DNA from: an uncultured Eubacteriales bacterium | GTDB lineage: Bacteria; Bacillota; Clostridia; Oscillospirales; Oscillospiraceae | Direction of reading: 5' to 3' | DNA: 6,494 nt | Assembly: GCA_905205195.1 (NCBI GenBank) | Contig: CAJLCS010000094.1 | Coordinates: forward strand, 1 to 6,494 | In this document: positions 5,412-6,494 of the stretch, piece after piece | Layout of the letters: every line of letters begins with the position of its first letter | Numbering within the stretch: position 1 is the first letter of the stretch | Notes under the pieces: model-generated | Databases searched by the model: none | What the model was told of the DNA's origin: nothing | The model's input: only the letters and a program-made list of their open reading frames with translations | Made by a program: the position numbers and the translations under genes

Positions 5412-6494
5412 ATGACGACCCATTATCTTCTGGAAAACGAGGCGGCCCGGACGCTCTATGAGGGTGCCAAGAAGCTGCCGATTATCGACTATCACTGCCA
5501 CCTGTCGCCGAAGGAAATTTTCGAGGACAAGCCCTTTGAAAACATCGGCGAAGTGTGGCTGGGCGGCGACCACTACAAGTGGCGGCTGATGCGCAGCACC
5601 GAAATCGACGAGCAGTTCATCACCGGCGACGCATCCTGGCACGAGAAGTTCCTCAAGTACGCCCGGGCGCTGGAGTTTGCGGCGGGCAATCCGCTGTACC
5701 ACTGGTCCCACATGGAGCTGAGCCGGTTCTTCGGCATCGACACGCCGCTGCGGCGGGATACGGCGGAGGAAATCTGGCAGCAGGCCAACGCCTGCATCCG
5801 GGAAAAGCAGCTGTCCCCCCGGAAGCTCATCCGCCAGTCCGATGTGGAGGTAATCTGCACCACCGACGATATGACGGACAGCCTGGAATGGCATGAGAAG
5901 ATCCGGCAGGATCCGACCTTTGACACGGCGGTCATTCCGTCCTACCGGACGGACAACCTGCTGCTGATGCAGCGGCCCGGCTATGGGGACTATGTGAAAA
6001 AGCTGTCCGAAGTTTCCGGCATTCCGGTGACGGACCTGTCCGGCCTGAAGGCCGCCTGCGAGAAGCGGCTGGATTTCTTCGTATCCATGGGCTGCAAGGT
6101 GACCGACGTGGGCATTCCGTTCTTCCCGGACTCCGTGGCCGCCGAGCAGGACGCGGACACCACCTTCCGGAAGCTGTTGGCCGGTGAAAAGGTGGCCCGG
6201 GAGGACTATCTCGGCCTGATCGGCAACCTGTATGTGTTCTTTGCGGGACTGTACCGGCAGCGGGGCCTTGTGATGCAGATGCACCTTGCGGTGCACCGCA
6301 ACGCCAATTCCGACCTGTTCCGCCGTGCCGGCGCCGACTGCGGCTGCGACACCGTGGGCGACAGCCTCAGCGGCACCGATCTGATCCGGATGCTGGATGC
6401 CATGAACGAATCCGGCGGCCTGCCGGAGACGATCCTCTATACCCTCAACGAGAGCAATGCGGCCCAGATTGCCTCCATCGCCGGGGCCTTCCCC
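5412..6494 (+). CDS. uxaC: Uronate isomerase (glucuronate/galacturonate isomerase), 5' part; runs off the window
   Basis: UxaC converts D-glucuronate to D-fructuronate and D-galacturonate to D-tagaturonate, the first cytoplasmic step of hexuronate breakdown. The frame is open for 361 codons to the last base, against about 465-470 residues for the whole enzyme, so roughly the last 105 residues lie outside. Family landmarks occur in order: PIIDYHCHLSPKEI with metal-binding H28 and H30 (23-36), WLGGDHYKWRLMR, GNPLYHWSHMEL, ICTTDDMTDSLEWH, IPSYRTD, a GCKVTDVG segment, MQMHLAVHRNAN with H291 (288-299), and ETILYTLNE. These align closely with E. coli UxaC (for example FDYHCHLPP, KGDHYKWRAMR, GNPLYHWTHLEL, TTDDPIDSLEHH, ILYCLN). 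The late catalytic aspartate is beyond the edge. It is an amidohydrolase-superfamily TIM barrel. It has its own promoter and operator-like repeats and is divergent from the AraC operon. Further uronate genes may follow downstream, outside the window. Confidence 0.97.
   Translation, partial: MTTHYLLENEAARTLYEGAKKLPIIDYHCHLSPKEIFEDKPFENIGEVWLGGDHYKWRLMRSTEIDEQFITGDASWHEKFLKYARALEFAAGNPLYHWSHMELSRFFGIDTPLRRDTAEEIWQQANACIREKQLSPRKLIRQSDVEVICTTDDMTDSLEWHEKIRQDPTFDTAVIPSYRTDNLLLMQRPGYGDYVKKLSEVSGIPVTDLSGLKAACEKRLDFFVSMGCKVTDVGIPFFPDSVAAEQDADTTFRKLLAGEKVAREDYLGLIGNLYVFFAGLYRQRGLVMQMHLAVHRNANSDLFRRAGADCGCDTVGDSLSGTDLIRMLDAMNESGGLPETILYTLNESNAAQIASIAGAFP

Noticed and set aside
5352..6296. A 314-codon open frame on the minus strand over the right end.
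   Set aside because: It is the codon-aligned mirror of uxaC. The plus-strand frame from 5412 has the full set of uronate isomerase motifs and runs to the window edge.

Overview
This GC-rich window looks like chromosomal DNA from a high-GC gut-type Clostridia (Oscillospiraceae/Ruminococcaceae-like Bacillota). The basis is strong AAGGAGG-type ribosome sites on every gene, a TTG start, sigma-A type promoters, avoidance of the A/T-ending codons TTA, CTA and TCA, and the protein families present. The taxon is inferred; no marker gene is present.

Layout. Bases 1-130 hold no gene but contain two perfect hairpins next to the 3' end of the first gene. Three minus-strand genes follow in transcription order from right to left: an AraC-family regulator (5289 to 4444), a FAD-dependent oxidoreductase broken by a one-base frameshift (4454 to 3163), and a LacZ-type glycoside hydrolase family 2 enzyme (3127 to 131). 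They are tightly packed, with an 11-base overlap and then a 35-base gap, so they probably form one operon. A TATAAT box at the end of the oxidoreductase gene may also let the hydrolase be transcribed alone. Divergent from them, on the plus strand, is uxaC (uronate isomerase), which starts at 5412 and runs off the right edge with 361 codons visible.

How the genes may work together. The 122-base divergent spacer (5290-5411) carries back-to-back promoters and two exact ATTTGCAAT copies 23 bp apart. One copy overlaps the regulator's own -35 box and the other abuts the uxaC -35 box. This is the arrangement expected if the AraC protein represses itself and activates uxaC. The locus therefore looks like a cytoplasmic carbohydrate-use island: a GH2 enzyme cleaves a beta-glycoside, UxaC isomerises a released hexuronate (glucuronate or galacturonate) toward the 2-keto-3-deoxygluconate route, and a flavoenzyme of unknown substrate takes part when intact. 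The true glycoside substrate cannot be read from the sequence. The main oddities are the frameshift, the operator-like repeats, active-site replacements in the LacZ protein and the palindromic spacer at the left end.
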